From contig NZ_PPXC01000008.1 of NCBI RefSeq assembly GCF_002909445.1, positions 124,001 through 188,000 of the forward strand: a stretch of DNA of 64,000 bases, read 5' to 3'. Every line of letters begins with the position of its first letter. Position 1 is the first letter of the stretch. Origin of the DNA: Arthrobacter glacialis. GTDB taxonomy: Bacteria; Actinomycetota; Actinomycetes; Actinomycetales; Micrococcaceae. This document shows positions 55,201-62,759 of the stretch, piece by piece. The translations under genes and the position numbers were made by a program. The notes below the pieces were generated by a model. It worked only from the letters and a program-made list of their open reading frames with translations. It had not been told where the DNA came from and did not search any database.

Positions 55201-55678
55201 CCACAATCAAGGCGCTGACCCAGTCGGAGATCAGTATCTGCACCCCAACCATCACTGGCAGGACGGCACAGGTGACAAGTGCCGGCAGGTAGGCGCTGAA
55301 GTAGTTGTCCAGGCCGTCCAAGCCACGGCTGGCCAGCATGCCCTCGGCACCCACGCTGCCGCCGCTCCGGCCTGCCCGGGGGCTCAACCTGTGGGCCACC
55401 AATTTCGCCCGCAGTTCTTCCTTGGTGCCCAGGGCGGCGCGGCGGGCCAGGATCTGCTGACCCCAGACGGATGCGCCCAAGAATCCCGCCCCCAAGCCAC
55501 CTTGGACCAGCAGTTTTACTGTATCCAGTGGTGCTCCGGCGGCCCACTGCCCCAGTGCATGGGCCAAGGCGCCCATGAGGAGAACCAGGGCCACAGCCTT
55601 GATGGCTGCCAGACCGGCAAGTCCGGCCAGTGCCAGTCGGGTTGATTTTCCGGCAGGGAGTACGGGGCGGGGACTCAT
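52241..55678 (-). CDS. cydDC: fused thiol/heme exporter CydDC (ABC transporter)
   Basis: 1145 residues containing two complete ABC half-transporters. Half one (CydD) has membrane helices up to about residue 310, Walker A TASGTGKSTVL, signature CSPGELRR and Walker B LALFDEP. Half two (CydC) has helices from about residue 600 (FAAGVLVAVLAMLCAAALSGISGWLIVW), Walker A GPSGSGKSTLL, signature HLSGGQRTRV and VVLLDEPTAHLG. CydDC exports thiols and is needed to assemble cytochrome bd. The fused form is seen in other actinobacteria. The start follows the cydB stop by one base, so it is co-transcribed with cydAB. Confidence 0.93.
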   Translation of the reverse strand: MSPRPVLPAGKSTRLALAGLAGLAAIKAVALVLLMGALAHALGQWAAGAPLDTVKLLVQGGLGAGFLGASVWGQQILARRAALGTKEELRAKLVAHRLSPRAGRSGGSVGAEGMLASRGLDGLDNYFSAYLPALVTCAVLPVMVGVQILISDWVSALIVVLTVPLVPVFMILIGFHTQERVELAASGLDRLSNHLLELARGLPVLVGLRRARAQRKALANVCEAYRTSTMATLRTAFLSSMALELISTISVAVVAVFIGVRLVYGGMPLEAGLLALMLAPECYRPLRDLGAAHHGSEDGVEALRRVTEILEHGSDALQDPPAAAALEEAGQTAPAASNDKPQNAAMWTRHLTVRYPGRSAAAVQDFTASLAPGEALVLSTASGTGKSTVLAALAGVLPSSGDGAAETTGSLHVPAPEALVFVSQHPVFTEDTVLAELALYAGGPAAIEVDESALMSALATVNAAHLAHRAVADCSPGELRRVAVARALARIGADPGVELALFDEPTAHLDRASAAAVRQALAALEGSVAVVAATHDQLLAGMLGCIQRIDTAASDGRNALVDPLGTAEPAGQVDADMRGSTASQPHELPPLKWRHLRHLPLRSPRFAAGVLVAVLAMLCAAALSGISGWLIVWAAERPPMLYLLTLIVGVRTFGIGRSVLRYSERLLVHDAVFRWASELRLKLWDSLGSSVLHWGKLTRTGGALGTLVADVDELRDAVPRAVVPIPAAILSYGAVLLSVYLLVPEVAGLVVVVGILSLVVLPVLVLAAQRKASAAAAVHRVWLAGRVTTLLAAADQLAANGVGGVQTARFVAEDAQVAKPLRRLAWADGFGQSAVSVLTAVAAVAVTIAAIGAGVDPRAAAVAALLMLALSEPFSQFIEAVSALPALATLMRRTLPLLDVPPTVVAEAEEIQAAASSAAAARVTTVSVEAIAARYPQAQEPVFAQVSGGVQRGQWWSVSGPSGSGKSTLLAVLLGFLRPEAGRYTLNGDPATAATLARIAWCPQDAYLFNSTLRANLALAKPAASTPSDAELSQALSTVGLGPWFASLPLGLDTRVGPGGHHLSGGQRTRVSVARTLVAGADVVLLDEPTAHLGQDEAGELVRELRDALAGAAVVLVTHDDELAQGADTHLRLGVGEAAAQAARA

Positions 55679-55679
55679 A

Positions 55680-56744
55680 TTAGGCCTTACCGCCCATGGC
55701 TTCTACCTTTTCTTTGGCGCCAACAGCAGCGGCAAAGTCCACCGGTGCAGGCAGGCTGTCTACGCTGATGCGCTGGCGGAACACCCAATACGTCCACGCC
55801 TGGTAAGCGAGCACCAGAGGCACACCCACGGCTGCCACAATGGACATCAAGCCCAGGGTGTAGCTGGAGGATGACGCGTTTTCCACCGTCAAGTTCCACA
55901 ACGGATCCAGGGTGGATGGCAGCACCACGGGGTAGACAGCGCTGAAGATGGCTGCCGCACCGCTCAAGAGGAATACCCCCATGGCCAGGAAGCTCCAGCC
56001 TTCGCGGTCTGACCGGTTGGCCAGCCAGGATGTCACGGCGGCAACCACGGCAACCGCAATGAGAATCCAGCTGAACCACTTGCCGTGCTGCAGGGCAACC
56101 AGAATGGCCCAGAGCGCCAGGGGCAACAGGCCCACAGGCATCCAACGCCCCACCAGACGGCGGGCACGGTGGCGGATGTCGCCGTCGGTCTTCAAGGCAA
56201 CGAACGCGGCTGCATGAATCAAGGCAAAGCCAACCACGGCCAGGCCACCCAGCACTGCGTACCAGCTGAACCATGCAAAGGGGCCGCCCACCCTGTCGCC
56301 ATTGGCGTTCAGCGGCAGTCCCGTGGTGGTCAGCGCCAGCATGGCACCAATGCCGAAGGCGGCAACAAGGGAGCCCAGGGCGATGGCCCAGTCCCAGACT
56401 TTGCGCCAGGTGTCAGAATGCACCTTGCCACGGTATTCAAAGGCCACGGCACGGAAAATCAACGCCAGCAGCACAAAGACCAGGGGAAGGTAGAGGGCGG
56501 AGAAGAGCGATGCATACCAGAACGGGAACGCCGCAAAGGTGGCGCCGCCGGCCGTCAGCAGCCACACTTCGTTGCCATCCCACACAGGTCCCACGGTGTT
56601 CAGCAGCACCCGGCGTTCCTTCTCGTCGCGGGCGAAAGTCTTCATGAGCATGCCAACGCCCAAGTCGAATCCTTCAAGGAAGAGGTAGCCGACCCAGAGC
56701 ACGGCAATCAGTATGAACCATAAAGTAGGCAGAAAATCCATCAT
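55680..56744 (-). CDS. cydB: cytochrome bd ubiquinol oxidase subunit II
   Basis: 354 residues with eight or nine membrane helices. The opening MDFLPTLWFILIAVLWVGYLFLEGFDLGVGM and VGPVWDGNEVWLLTAGGATFAAFP are the strongest CydB signatures. It forms the core of cytochrome bd with CydA and reduces oxygen at low tension. It begins 60 bases after cydA; two consecutive ATGs occur at 56744-56739 with AAGGAC upstream. Confidence 0.97.
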   Translation of the reverse strand: MMDFLPTLWFILIAVLWVGYLFLEGFDLGVGMLMKTFARDEKERRVLLNTVGPVWDGNEVWLLTAGGATFAAFPFWYASLFSALYLPLVFVLLALIFRAVAFEYRGKVHSDTWRKVWDWAIALGSLVAAFGIGAMLALTTTGLPLNANGDRVGGPFAWFSWYAVLGGLAVVGFALIHAAAFVALKTDGDIRHRARRLVGRWMPVGLLPLALWAILVALQHGKWFSWILIAVAVVAAVTSWLANRSDREGWSFLAMGVFLLSGAAAIFSAVYPVVLPSTLDPLWNLTVENASSSSYTLGLMSIVAAVGVPLVLAYQAWTYWVFRQRISVDSLPAPVDFAAAVGAKEKVEAMGGKA

Positions 56745-56804
56745 TAGTCCTTCGGCTCCAGCAGCTCGAGGTGGGCAATCTCATGGTCATGTGGGTGGGG
56801 CACG

Positions 56805-58394
56805 TTAGTAGGCAAACGCAAGGACATCGTCGTCTCCCTCCCCTCCGGGGCTGGTGCCGCCGTCGTCCTTCCTGGGCTGGGTCTGATCCAGCTCCGGCAT
56901 GGCGGAGACCACCCCGCCCCGGACGTACTTGGTCAGCAGCTTCACTTCCACCACCAACAACACCGCATAAACGGATGTCAGGGCCACCAGGGAGAAGATC
57001 ATCTCCCCTGCGGACACGCCGGGCGAAACGGCCGAGGCCGTGAACATGAAGACTTGGTCAATGCCGCTCATGGCAGGGTTGGGGGCCACCACAAAGGGTT
57101 GGCGGCCCATTTCGGTGAAGATCCAGCCTGCCGCGTTGGCACCAAAGGGTGCCAGGATGCCTATCAGGGCCAGGCGCATGAGGCCCTTGGAGCGCGGTAC
57201 GGTGCCCTTGCGGGTGAGCCACAGCGCCACGCCGGCGGCCATCGCGGCCAGCCCGCCGAAGCCGATCATCATCCGGAAGCCCCAGTAGGTGACAGCCATG
57301 ATGGGCACGTAGTTGATTTCCTGCCCCGCCCGTGAACCGTACATGGGGTCATCGGAGAGGTGGGTGCCGAAGCGTTCCTGATACTCGGGCACCAGGGTGT
57401 TCACTCCCCTGACCTCCGTGGTGAAGTCGCCGCTCGCCAGGAAGGAGAGCAGTCCGGGGATTTCCATGACTGCGACGACGTCGGAACAGTCCCGGCTGCC
57501 GACGTCGCCAATGGAGAGGATGGAGAAGCCGGTACCGTCGTGGCAGGCGGCCTCGGCAGCTGCCATTTTCATGGGCTGCTGTTCAAACATCAGCTTTGCT
57601 TGAACGTCACCGGAAATGGTTGTTCCGGCGAAGGCGATCATGGCAACCACTGCACCAATGCGCAGCGACTTGATCCAGACCGCGTGGTCCTTCTTGTCGC
57701 GGCCCGGGATGGTGGCCGACTCCCCCACAATGACCTTGCCTGTGGCGTCAACGGTGTCGATGCCGTCCTTGCGCCGGCGCCACAGCTGGTACCAGGCGAT
57801 GCCCAGCAGAAAGCCGCCGGCTACTGCCAGTGCACCTGTGATGGTGTGGAAGAACGCCACGATGGCTGTGTTGTTGGTGAAGACCGCCCAGGCATCCACC
57901 ATTTGGGGGCGCCCGTTGATCATTTCAACGCCCACGGGGTGCTGCATCCAGGAGTTGGCCACCAGGATGAAGTACGCCGAGACAATGGAACCGGCCACCG
58001 CAATCCACAAACAGGCGAGGTGCACCTTGGCGGGCAACTTCTTCCAGCCAAAAATCCACAGACCCAGGAAGGTTGATTCCACAAAGAAGGCCAGCAGGGC
58101 TTCCATGGCCAGCGGGGCACCGAAGACGTCGCCCACAAAGCGGCTGTATTCGCTCCAGGCCATGCCGAATTGGAACTCTTGAACAATGCCTGTGGCCACA
58201 CCCATGATGAAGTTGATCAGGAACAGCTTGCCCCAGAACTTGGTCATGCGCAGATATTCTTCTTTGCCGGTTTGGTGCCAGCGCGTCTGTAAAATCGCCA
58301 CCAGCGTGCCAAGCCCGATGGTGAGCGGCACCATCAAGAAGTGATAGACCGTCACAATCCCAAATTGCCACCGGGCTATGTCCAGAGCGTCCAC
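56805..58394 (-). CDS. cydA: cytochrome bd ubiquinol oxidase subunit I
   Basis: 529 residues from the GTG at 58394, with GAGGGGA upstream; an ATG 12 codons earlier would read through that site. The heme b595 ligand is H18 in VTVYHFLMVPL. The other heme ligands should lie in GALAVAGGF (His before it) and in the RMMIGFGG helix (Met). A short quinol (Q) loop, with the conserved GRQPFVV, marks the CydA of the S (short) type. It oxidises quinol and reduces oxygen without pumping protons. First gene of cydA-cydB-cydDC, divergent from the BlaI-type regulator. Confidence 0.96.
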   Translation of the reverse strand: MDALDIARWQFGIVTVYHFLMVPLTIGLGTLVAILQTRWHQTGKEEYLRMTKFWGKLFLINFIMGVATGIVQEFQFGMAWSEYSRFVGDVFGAPLAMEALLAFFVESTFLGLWIFGWKKLPAKVHLACLWIAVAGSIVSAYFILVANSWMQHPVGVEMINGRPQMVDAWAVFTNNTAIVAFFHTITGALAVAGGFLLGIAWYQLWRRRKDGIDTVDATGKVIVGESATIPGRDKKDHAVWIKSLRIGAVVAMIAFAGTTISGDVQAKLMFEQQPMKMAAAEAACHDGTGFSILSIGDVGSRDCSDVVAVMEIPGLLSFLASGDFTTEVRGVNTLVPEYQERFGTHLSDDPMYGSRAGQEINYVPIMAVTYWGFRMMIGFGGLAAMAAGVALWLTRKGTVPRSKGLMRLALIGILAPFGANAAGWIFTEMGRQPFVVAPNPAMSGIDQVFMFTASAVSPGVSAGEMIFSLVALTSVYAVLLVVEVKLLTKYVRGGVVSAMPELDQTQPRKDDGGTSPGGEGDDDVLAFAY

Positions 58395-58437
58395 TAACTT
58401 CCCCTCATCCGTGAAATTGCAGAACCACATCTAATTT

Positions 58438-58504
58438 CTACAACATGTAGAACTACTAGTTCTACCCTGTGTAGAACTTTGCTGTCAAAACCTGTAGAGT
58501 TGTG
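58438..58504. promoter_or_regulatory. GTAGAAC operator array between cydA and blaI
   Basis: Repeated half-sites: GTAGAAC at 58447, its complement GTTCTAC at 58459, GTAGAAC at 58471 and GTAGAGT at 58494, spaced by 12, 12 and 23 bases. The first two form the dyad GTAGAACTA-C-TAGTTCTAC (58447-58465). A separate CTACA..TGTAG dyad (58438-58450) overlaps it. Such TACA/TGTA and GTAGA dyads are what a BlaI-type repressor recognises, so this may control both cydABDC and blaI. Confidence 0.65.
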
Positions 58505-58561
58505 ACGTGGCTAGATGTTTTTTGTGCCACACCATTGGGACGATGTGACTTAAGGAAGTAA

Positions 58562-58939
58562 ATGGCAACACTTGGAGACCTCGAAAGGGCCGTCATGGAC
58601 CTCTTGTGGGAGCATCAGGAAGCCATCACGGCCAACATCCTGCGTGACCTTCTCTCACAGCGCCCCTCAGGGGATGACGGAGCAACGGAATCCCGTCCCT
58701 TGGCAGTGACAACTGTCTTAACAGTTCTGTCCCGGTTGGAGAAAAAGGGCCTGGTGGAGCGCGAACGTGCCTCACGTCCGCACCGCTACCGCGCCGTGAC
58801 CAGCAGGGCTGATCACACCGCCGAGCTGATGCTTGAAGTTTTGGGTTCAGCCACTGACCGTGAAGCTGTTTTGGCACGCTTCATTGGAACCGTCAGCGAC
58901 GGCGAAGCCGAAACTCTGCGCAAGCTCTTGGGCCGCTAG
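58562..58939 (+). CDS. blaI: BlaI/MecI/CopY-family transcriptional regulator
   Basis: 125 residues. A winged helix-turn-helix opens the protein (LGDLERAVMDLLWEHQEAITANILRDLL; recognition part AVTTVLTVLSRLEKKGLVERER) and a short dimerisation helix follows (residues 85-125). BlaI proteins repress their own operon and are cut by a membrane M56 protease when it senses a signal. Here the M56 gene follows at 59006. There is no beta-lactamase nearby, and the cytochrome bd operon is divergent, so its target is probably respiratory rather than antibiotic resistance. In M. tuberculosis BlaI, as I recall, energy genes are among the targets. Confidence 0.93.
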   Translation: MATLGDLERAVMDLLWEHQEAITANILRDLLSQRPSGDDGATESRPLAVTTVLTVLSRLEKKGLVERERASRPHRYRAVTSRADHTAELMLEVLGSATDREAVLARFIGTVSDGEAETLRKLLGR

Positions 58940-58967
58940 TAACCGCTCTCACAAGAGTGGTTACTAG
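58936..58967 (+). terminator. terminator after blaI
   Basis: CTAGTAACCGCTCT and AGAGTGGTTACTAG form a stem with a CACA loop, followed by CGTTTTAACC. It implies that the M56 gene has its own promoter; TAGGTT about ten bases before its ATG could give a leaderless transcript. Confidence 0.75.
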
Positions 58968-59005
58968 CGTTTTAACCACCGCGCAGACACTGTAGGTTAT
59001 TAAGC

Positions 59006-59959
59006 ATGTACTGGACCTCTTGGTTCCTTGCCGCCTTGGCTGTGGTCTTGGCCTGGCCGGTTCCCGTTTTCCTGGCCCGCGCAACCTGGCCCGCGCGCGC
59101 GCCTTTTGCTGCCATGGTGCTGTGGCAGTCCATTGCCCTTGCCGGTGGCTTGTCCATGATCGGCGCCATGCTCTGTTACGGTCTGGTCCCCTTGGGCGAC
59201 AACCTTGCCAGCGGCCTGCGGGGTTTGGTCCGGATCTTTCTGGGCACGGAATCACTGGACACCTTGGGCCTGATCCACGCCTTTGCCCTGAGCGCAGCGG
59301 CATTGCTTTCGGCACATTTGGTCTTCACGTTGTGGCTGACATACTTCCGCATCCAACAGCAACGCCGCCGGCACCGGGACTTGCTGAACATCCTCAGCTC
59401 ACCCTCAAACGACCGCCCCGGCACAGTGGTCATCAACCATCAGGCGCCCGTTGCCTACTGTCTTCCCGGCGGGTCACGCTCGGTCACCGTCCTCTCCGAC
59501 GGCCTCCTTGAGCTGCTCTCCCCCGAGGAACTGCGAGCCGTGCTGTTGCACGAACAAACGCATCTGACCCAGCACCACCACCTGCTGCTCTGGGCCTTCG
59601 CCGCGTGGCGCTCCGCACTGCCATGGCTGCCCACCTCCAAGCTTGCCCAGCGGGCCGTCTCGTCGCTGATAGAAATTATGGCCGACGACGTGGCCTTGCG
59701 TTCGGTGAGCAAGTCCACCTTGGTCACCGCCATCGCCTTGGTGGCCAGTGGTTCAGCACAGCTTCCGGCCGCGGCCCTGGTGCAGGACAGTTCAGCCCAG
59801 ATTGACACTCCCGCCACCACCTCGGCCCGCCTCAGCAGGCTGCTGACTCCCGCGCCGAGTCTGGGCGCGGGCCTGCAGGCCCTCATCATTGTGGGCGCGC
59901 TGTTGTTGCTGGCCGTCCCTACAGCCTTGCTGGTGGTGCCGGGGATCCTGCCGCAGTAG
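59006..59959 (+). CDS. M56-family membrane metallopeptidase (BlaR1-like, no sensor domain)
   Basis: 317 residues with four or five membrane helices. The zinc motif is H182-E183-Q-T-H186 in LLHEQTHLTQ; a third ligand is likely in IEIMADDVAL. Unlike BlaR1/MecR1 it has no extracytoplasmic penicillin-binding domain, so it cannot sense beta-lactams in the same way. It should cleave the BlaI-type repressor encoded 66 bases upstream. The trigger is unknown; location beside cytochrome bd suggests a redox or respiratory cue. Confidence 0.9.
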   Translation: MYWTSWFLAALAVVLAWPVPVFLARATWPARAPFAAMVLWQSIALAGGLSMIGAMLCYGLVPLGDNLASGLRGLVRIFLGTESLDTLGLIHAFALSAAALLSAHLVFTLWLTYFRIQQQRRRHRDLLNILSSPSNDRPGTVVINHQAPVAYCLPGGSRSVTVLSDGLLELLSPEELRAVLLHEQTHLTQHHHLLLWAFAAWRSALPWLPTSKLAQRAVSSLIEIMADDVALRSVSKSTLVTAIALVASGSAQLPAAALVQDSSAQIDTPATTSARLSRLLTPAPSLGAGLQALIIVGALLLLAVPTALLVVPGILPQ

Positions 59960-59971
59960 GCGCCCCAGCGG

Positions 59972-62092
59972 CTACGCGTCGATGCGGCCCTGGTCCAGGT
60001 ACTCACTGCCGGCCACGATGAATTCCTTGCGGGGTGCCACTTCCGAGCCCATGAGCAGTTCAAAGGTGTGCTCAGCCCTGTCGGCATCGGCACTGGTGAC
60101 ACGGCGCAGCATTCTGTGCCGCGGATCCATGGTGGTTTCAGCCAGCTGTTCGGCATCCATTTCGCCCAAGCCCTTGTAGCGCTGGATCGGGATCTTGTAC
60201 TTCTTGTTGGTCTTCTCCAGCTTGGCCAGAACCGTGTGCAGTTCCTTCTCCGAGTAAGTGTAAATCATCTCGTTGGCCTTGGCGCCGGCGTTGATGACCT
60301 CCACCCGGTGCAGCGGAGGAACGGCCGCATAGACGTTTCCGGCGTCGATCATGGGGCGCATATAGCGGAAGAACAGGGTCAGCAGAAGCGTGCGGATGTG
60401 GGCGCCGTCCACGTCGGCGTCCGTCATCAAAATGACCTTGCCATAGCGGGCAGCCGAGACGTCAAAGCTCCTGCCCGAACCGGCACCGACCACCTGGATC
60501 AGTGCCGCACATTCGGCGTTGGCCAGCATGTCCCCCACTGATGCTTTTTGGACGTTCAGGATCTTGCCGCGGATGGGCAGCAACGCCTGAAAGTCCGAGG
60601 AGCGGGCAAGTTTTGCCGTGCCCAGCGCGCTGTCACCTTCAACAATGAAAAGTTCCGTCTTGGCAACATCATTGCTGCGGCAATCGGCCAGCTTGGTGGG
60701 CAGGGACGAGGACTCCAGCGCGGTCTTGCGACGCTGGGTTTCCTTGTGCACCCGGGCGGAGATGCGTGACTTCATCTCCGAAACAACCTTTTCCAGCAAC
60801 GTGGCGGCCTGGATCTTTTCCCCGCGTGCGGTGGAGTTGAGCTTTTCCTTCAACTCATTTTCAACCACACGTGCCACAATGTTCTTCACTGCCGGGGTGC
60901 CCAAGATTTCCTTGGTTTGCCCCTCAAATTGCGGCTCAGCCAAACGTACTGTCAAAACAGCCGTAAGCCCGGCCATGACATCGTCCTTCTCAACTTTGTC
61001 ATTGCCGGCCTTGAGCTTGCGGGCATTGGTCTCAATGACCTTGCGGAAGGTTTTCAGCAGTGCCTGCTCAAAGCCTTCCTGGTGCCGGCCGCCCTTGGGC
61101 GTGGCAATGATATTGACGAAACTGCGCATGGTGGTGTCATAGCCGACACCCCAGCGCAGGGCAATGTCCACCTCGCAGTCGCGCTCCACGGCGGTACTTT
61201 CCAACCGGCCCTCGGCGTTAAGCACCGGGACTGTTTCGGTAAAGGTGCCGTGGCCCTGCAGGCGCCAAATGTCTGTGACACCTCCACCCACGGCGAGGAA
61301 ATCCACAAACTCGGAGATTCCGCCGTCGTGGTGGAAAACTTCCTCATGCGTGGCAAATTCTCCGGGCGTTCCCGGAACCCGGCGCTCATCAACAACCCTG
61401 AGGCGCAGCCCCGGCACCAGGAAGGATGTTTGGCGGGCACGGGAAACCAATTCCTCGTAGGAGAACCTGGCGTCCTTGGTGAAGATTTGGGGGTCGGCCC
61501 AATACCTGATGCGGGTCCCTGTCACACCACGCTTGGTGGTGCCCACAATATCCAGCCCAGACTTTTCCACGAAGGGCTCAAAAGGAACATCGGGACTGAG
61601 CGACTTGCCAACATCCTTGAAGTGTCCCGGCTCGCCGCGGCGGAAACTCATTTGATAGGTCTTCCCGCCTCGGTCAACCTGGGCGTCCATGCGCGCCGAC
61701 AGGGCGTTGACCACACTGGCACCCACACCGTGCAGGCCACCGGACGCCGCATAGGAGCTGCCGCCGAACTTGCCACCGGCGTGCAGTTTGGTCAGAACCA
61801 CTTCAACGCCGCTGAGCCCAGTTTTTGGTTCCACATCCACGGGGATGCCACGGCCGTCGTCGTGCACCTCCACCGAGCTGTCCTTGTGCAGAATGACGGT
61901 AATGTGCTGACCATAGCCGGCCAGGGCCTCGTCCACCGAGTTGTCAATGATTTCCCACAGGCAGTGCATCAAACCCCGTGAGTCCGTGGATCCAATGTAC
62001 ATTCCGGGGCGCTTGCGCACTGCTTCCAATCCCTCCAGGACGGAGAGATGGCGGGCGCTGTAATCGGAACTTTGGCGTGCCACTGTGGACAT
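59972..62092 (-). CDS. parE: DNA topoisomerase IV subunit B
   Basis: 706 residues from the ATG at 62092; a GTG at 62083 has the better distance to AAAGGAG and may be the real start. GHKL ATPase motifs: IIDNSVDEALAG, DDGRGIPVD and GLHGVGASVVNALS. The TOPRIM part has EGDSALG, PIRGKILNVQ and DADVDGAHIRTLLL. With ParC (47.1-49.8 kb) it forms topoisomerase IV, which unlinks chromosomes. Divergent from the small zinc-finger gene. Confidence 0.94.
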   Translation of the reverse strand: MSTVARQSSDYSARHLSVLEGLEAVRKRPGMYIGSTDSRGLMHCLWEIIDNSVDEALAGYGQHITVILHKDSSVEVHDDGRGIPVDVEPKTGLSGVEVVLTKLHAGGKFGGSSYAASGGLHGVGASVVNALSARMDAQVDRGGKTYQMSFRRGEPGHFKDVGKSLSPDVPFEPFVEKSGLDIVGTTKRGVTGTRIRYWADPQIFTKDARFSYEELVSRARQTSFLVPGLRLRVVDERRVPGTPGEFATHEEVFHHDGGISEFVDFLAVGGGVTDIWRLQGHGTFTETVPVLNAEGRLESTAVERDCEVDIALRWGVGYDTTMRSFVNIIATPKGGRHQEGFEQALLKTFRKVIETNARKLKAGNDKVEKDDVMAGLTAVLTVRLAEPQFEGQTKEILGTPAVKNIVARVVENELKEKLNSTARGEKIQAATLLEKVVSEMKSRISARVHKETQRRKTALESSSLPTKLADCRSNDVAKTELFIVEGDSALGTAKLARSSDFQALLPIRGKILNVQKASVGDMLANAECAALIQVVGAGSGRSFDVSAARYGKVILMTDADVDGAHIRTLLLTLFFRYMRPMIDAGNVYAAVPPLHRVEVINAGAKANEMIYTYSEKELHTVLAKLEKTNKKYKIPIQRYKGLGEMDAEQLAETTMDPRHRMLRRVTSADADRAEHTFELLMGSEVAPRKEFIVAGSEYLDQGRIDA

Positions 62093-62238
62093 ACTCCTTT
62101 GGGGACTGCGAGGGACTGCGGAAAGGCGGCAAAATGCCTGATGCGCAAAAAAGCGCTTGTTCAAGTTTAACTGCTTCCGGGCACTCCCGCTGGCAGGCTG
62201 GCCGCCCAGTGGGGGCTACGCGGTTAGCGAAAGTGGAA

Positions 62239-62277
62239 CCATCCAAGGATGGATCCGCTCCGAATAATGGTTATATA
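62239..62277 (+). promoter_or_regulatory. palindrome and -10 upstream of the small zinc-finger gene
   Basis: A perfect dyad CCATCC-AA-GGATGG (62239-62252) lies just upstream of TATATA (62272-62277), in the position of an operator covering the -35 region. Confidence 0.4.
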
Positions 62278-62305
62278 GGTATCAAGATCTATGAAGGAGG
62301 CCATC

Positions 62306-62530
62306 ATGACTACCACCGCCATCGCCAGCCACGAGCTGAGCACCCTTGACCGCTGCGACCGTTGCGGCGCACAGGCATATGTACGCGTAGTGTTGGAGTC
62401 CTCCGGCGGCGAGCTGCTCTTCTGCGGCCACCACGCCCGCGCGGTTGAAGCCACGTTGAAGCCGTTGTCATCCCAGTGGCACGACGAGACCGGCCGCCTG
62501 CACGAAAAGGCACCTGTCGCGGACGACTAA
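62306..62530 (+). CDS. small zinc-finger protein (DUF7455-like)
   Basis: 74 residues from the ATG at 62306, which has GAAGGAGG six bases before it; an ATG at 62291 contains that site. The Cys/His pattern CDRCGAQAYVRV...LLFCGHHAR (CxxC then CxHH) should bind one zinc ion, like a small ribbon. It matches a short actinobacterial family found between parE and sigA, which I recall as DUF7455. Function unknown. Confidence 0.85.
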   Translation: MTTTAIASHELSTLDRCDRCGAQAYVRVVLESSGGELLFCGHHARAVEATLKPLSSQWHDETGRLHEKAPVADD

Positions 62531-62550
62531 GACTCGATCAATGCTTGCAA

Positions 62551-62592
62551 GATAAGGAAAGGCCCCGGACATTGTTCGGGGCCTTTCCTTAT
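62551..62592. terminator. terminator after the zinc-finger gene
   Basis: The stem GATAAGGAAAGGCCCCG/CGGGGCCTTTCCTTATC with the loop GACATTGTT is perfectly paired; the T-rich CCTTTCCTTAT side suits the plus-strand gene. Confidence 0.85.
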
Positions 62593-62602
62593 CTGCCCTT
62601 AA

Positions 62603-62676
62603 ACAACTGACCCGCAGAAAACGGCGAAAATAAGCGTTTTTGACGCGATTTTCGGCGTTTTCTGCGGGTCAGTTGC
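62603..62676. repeat. CAACTG-type palindrome, copy C (zinc-finger/sigA junction)
   Basis: The arm CAACTGACCCGCAGAAAACG then GCGAAAATAAGCG returns as CGCGATTTTCGGCGTTTTCTGCGGGTCAGTTG. It lies between convergent genes. Both the outer and inner stems are close to copy A at 37283. Confidence 0.92.
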
Positions 62677-62705
62677 AGCACCGCGCATATTTGGGGCCCC
62701 GCCGA

Positions 62706-62759
62706 CCAGGTTCCCGAAAAATCGCGCCGGCGATTTTCCGGGCCGGTCGGTGGGGATTA
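62706..62759 (-). repeat. stop-abutting palindromic element, copy at sigA
   Basis: On the minus strand from the sigA stop: TAA-TCCCCACCGACCGGCCC, then GGAAAATCGCCGGCGCGATTTTTCGGGAACCTGG. Compared with the acn copy (26749-26800), several changes keep the stems paired. The outer CCGACC pairs with GGTCGG further downstream. Confidence 0.85.

Noticed and set aside
58562-59959. A beta-lactam resistance operon (blaI-blaR)
   Set aside because: No beta-lactamase is present and the M56 protein lacks the penicillin-binding sensor domain.
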